A program made the position numbers and the translations under genes. The notes under the pieces were generated by a model. It made no database searches. It was not told where the DNA came from and saw nothing but the letters and a program-made list of their open reading frames with translations. A stretch of 6,360 nucleotides of DNA from Candidatus Geocrenenecus sp. JGI 0000106-J15 (GTDB taxonomy: Archaea > Thermoproteota > Nitrososphaeria_A > Caldarchaeales > Wolframiiraptoraceae): contig ASPF01000011.1 of assembly GCA_000405685.1 (NCBI GenBank), forward strand, positions 1-6,360, in the 5' to 3' direction. Below, piece after piece: positions 5,881 through 6,360 of the stretch. The stretch's first letter is position 1. Each line of letters starts with the position of its first letter.

Positions 5881-5921
5881 TAAACCATAAGATAAACATA
5901 TCCTAAACATACTCTAAACAT
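5881..5921. repeat. Helically phased TAAACAT repeats in the atpD upstream region
   Basis: TAAACAT occurs at 5893-5899, 5904-5910 and 5915-5921, exactly 11 bp apart, with an imperfect copy TAAACCAT at 5881-5888. The block sits 24-64 nt before the atpD ATG on the opposite strand, where TTTATCTTA (5896-5888, minus) is the best TATA-like candidate. One-turn spacing places every copy on the same DNA face, as for a multimeric regulator, but AT-rich slippage could also produce it. Confidence 0.5.
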
Positions 5922-6267
5922 GGAATCGTTCTCCTATCCTTCCAGCTCCTCCTATAATATTCATGGTTCAAGAGATTAAATTAATTGAAGGCTATGATAG
6001 GATAAAGGCCTCCATGAAGATGCCACAACAACTAAGCGGGGATGAAACAACATGCATCCCTACTTAACCTAAAAGCCAATCCGTAGACCATTATCCTAAC
6101 ACATATCGGTCAACTATTTATAGAAGGTCTTACCCAGAAGCTAGGTAATACTTAATACTTATATAGAGGTGGTAAATATTTTTATATGAATTCCCAGATA
6201 AGGGATTTTCCAGTACTCCAGAAAATAGAATGCCACACCAAGGCTTAAAAAACCCAAAAACAGCACG
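5922..6267 (+). other. Non-coding region, presumed CRISPR leader
   Basis: This stretch between the atpD upstream repeats and the first CRISPR repeat has no convincing gene. Crenarchaeal leaders are AT-rich, non-coding and up to a few hundred bp long, and lie on the side from which repeats read into the ATTGAAAG tag, which fits here. Visible details are a tandem TAATACT pair (6146-6159), a small TTACC/GGTAA inverted repeat (6130-6134/6144-6148) and an A-rich AAAAAACCCAAAAA (6246-6260 region) just before the array. The left border with atpD regulatory DNA cannot be fixed. A 34-codon ORF at 5963-6067 lacks support. Confidence 0.6.
6177..6188 (+). promoter_or_regulatory. TATA-like box in the CRISPR leader
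   Basis: TATTTTTATATG lies about 85 nt before the first repeat, which would start a pre-crRNA about 55-60 nt upstream of the array. A second candidate, CTTATATAG (6158-6166), lies slightly further left. Confidence 0.35.
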
Positions 6268-6360
6268 GAATCTCAAAAAGAGAATTGAAAGCAATCTTCC
6301 AAATAAAATGACTGCCAACCCCATCCATCATCGAATCTCAAAAAGAGAATTGAAAGTTCA
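6268..6360 (+). CRISPR. Leader-proximal end of a CRISPR array (two repeats, one full spacer)
   Basis: Two identical 24-nt repeats occur at 6268-6291 and 6333-6356. Each starts GAATCTCAAAAAGAG and ends AATTGAAAG. They are separated by a 41-nt unique spacer (6292-6332), and a second spacer begins at 6357 and leaves the window. The bases flanking the repeats differ (G/C before, C/T after), so 24 nt is the exact unit. The last eight bases, ATTGAAAG, match the 5' tag of archaeal crRNAs, which fixes transcription to the plus strand with the leader on the left. A weak TCTC-AAAAA-GAGA stem lies in the repeat. No earlier copy occurs one repeat-spacer length upstream, so 6268 is the first repeat. Short repeats of this kind accompany type I-A and type III systems in Crenarchaeota, but no cas gene is in the window. 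Confidence 0.93.

Noticed and set aside
5963..6067. A 34-codon plus-strand ORF (starts MVQEIKLIEG) in the non-coding region before the CRISPR array.
   Set aside because: No well-placed promoter or Shine-Dalgarno sequence, no recognisable family, and it lies inside the presumed leader. ORFs this short are common by chance.
5931..6098. Scattered TATCCT / AGGATA inverted matches across the leader (near 5935, 5998 and 6092).
   Set aside because: They are six- to seven-base matches at long, irregular distances in AT-rich DNA, with no extended pairing.
6130..6324. A 64-codon minus-strand frame running across the first CRISPR repeat and spacer.
   Set aside because: It overlaps the repeat and spacer, which are not protein-coding, and its product is a low-complexity aromatic/hydrophobic string with no family features.

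Overview
The window looks like a chromosomal piece of a hyperthermophilic crenarchaeon (Thermoprotei, Desulfurococcales-like; genus not determined). It is AT-rich and uses many AGA/AGG arginine and ATA isoleucine codons. Most genes have a TATA-like box about 25-35 nt before the start codon and almost no Shine-Dalgarno sequence, which suggests leaderless transcripts. It also carries an A-type ATP synthase subunit D gene, an archaeal TldE/PmbA, and a 24-nt CRISPR repeat ending in the archaeal crRNA tag ATTGAAAG.

Layout. Bases 1-380 hold the 3' end of a plus-strand gene whose product matches the C-terminal region of the next gene, an intact polymerase-beta-type nucleotidyltransferase at 673-1680, so the two are tandem paralogs. 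The 292-bp gap between them holds a candidate C/D box sRNA on the minus strand (about 435-490) with its own TATA-like box. A 73-residue CDGSH iron-sulfur protein follows (1761-1982). It converges on a 535-residue protein with a C-terminal RIO/Bud32/Kdo-kinase-like domain (3626-2019, minus); a perfect 8-bp palindrome fills most of the 36-bp gap. A 108-bp divergent promoter region then leads to tldE/pmbA (3735-5057, plus; the better start is ATG, not the upstream TTG). It converges, with 7 bp between stop codons, on a two-gene minus-strand unit: atpD (5857-5189) and a 40-codon coiled-coil ORF whose ATG starts 1 nt after the atpD stop.

Bases 5858-6267 contain no convincing gene. They hold the atpD upstream region, with a helically phased TAAACAT repeat, and the presumed CRISPR leader. 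The array starts at 6268 and runs off the right edge after two repeats and one complete 41-nt spacer.

Most genes are housekeeping or conserved archaeal hypotheticals. No single multi-gene system ties them together. The points most worth following are the candidate guide RNA, the nucleotidyltransferase pair and a motif it shares with the kinase-like neighbour, the altered catalytic loop of that kinase, and the small ORF coupled to atpD.
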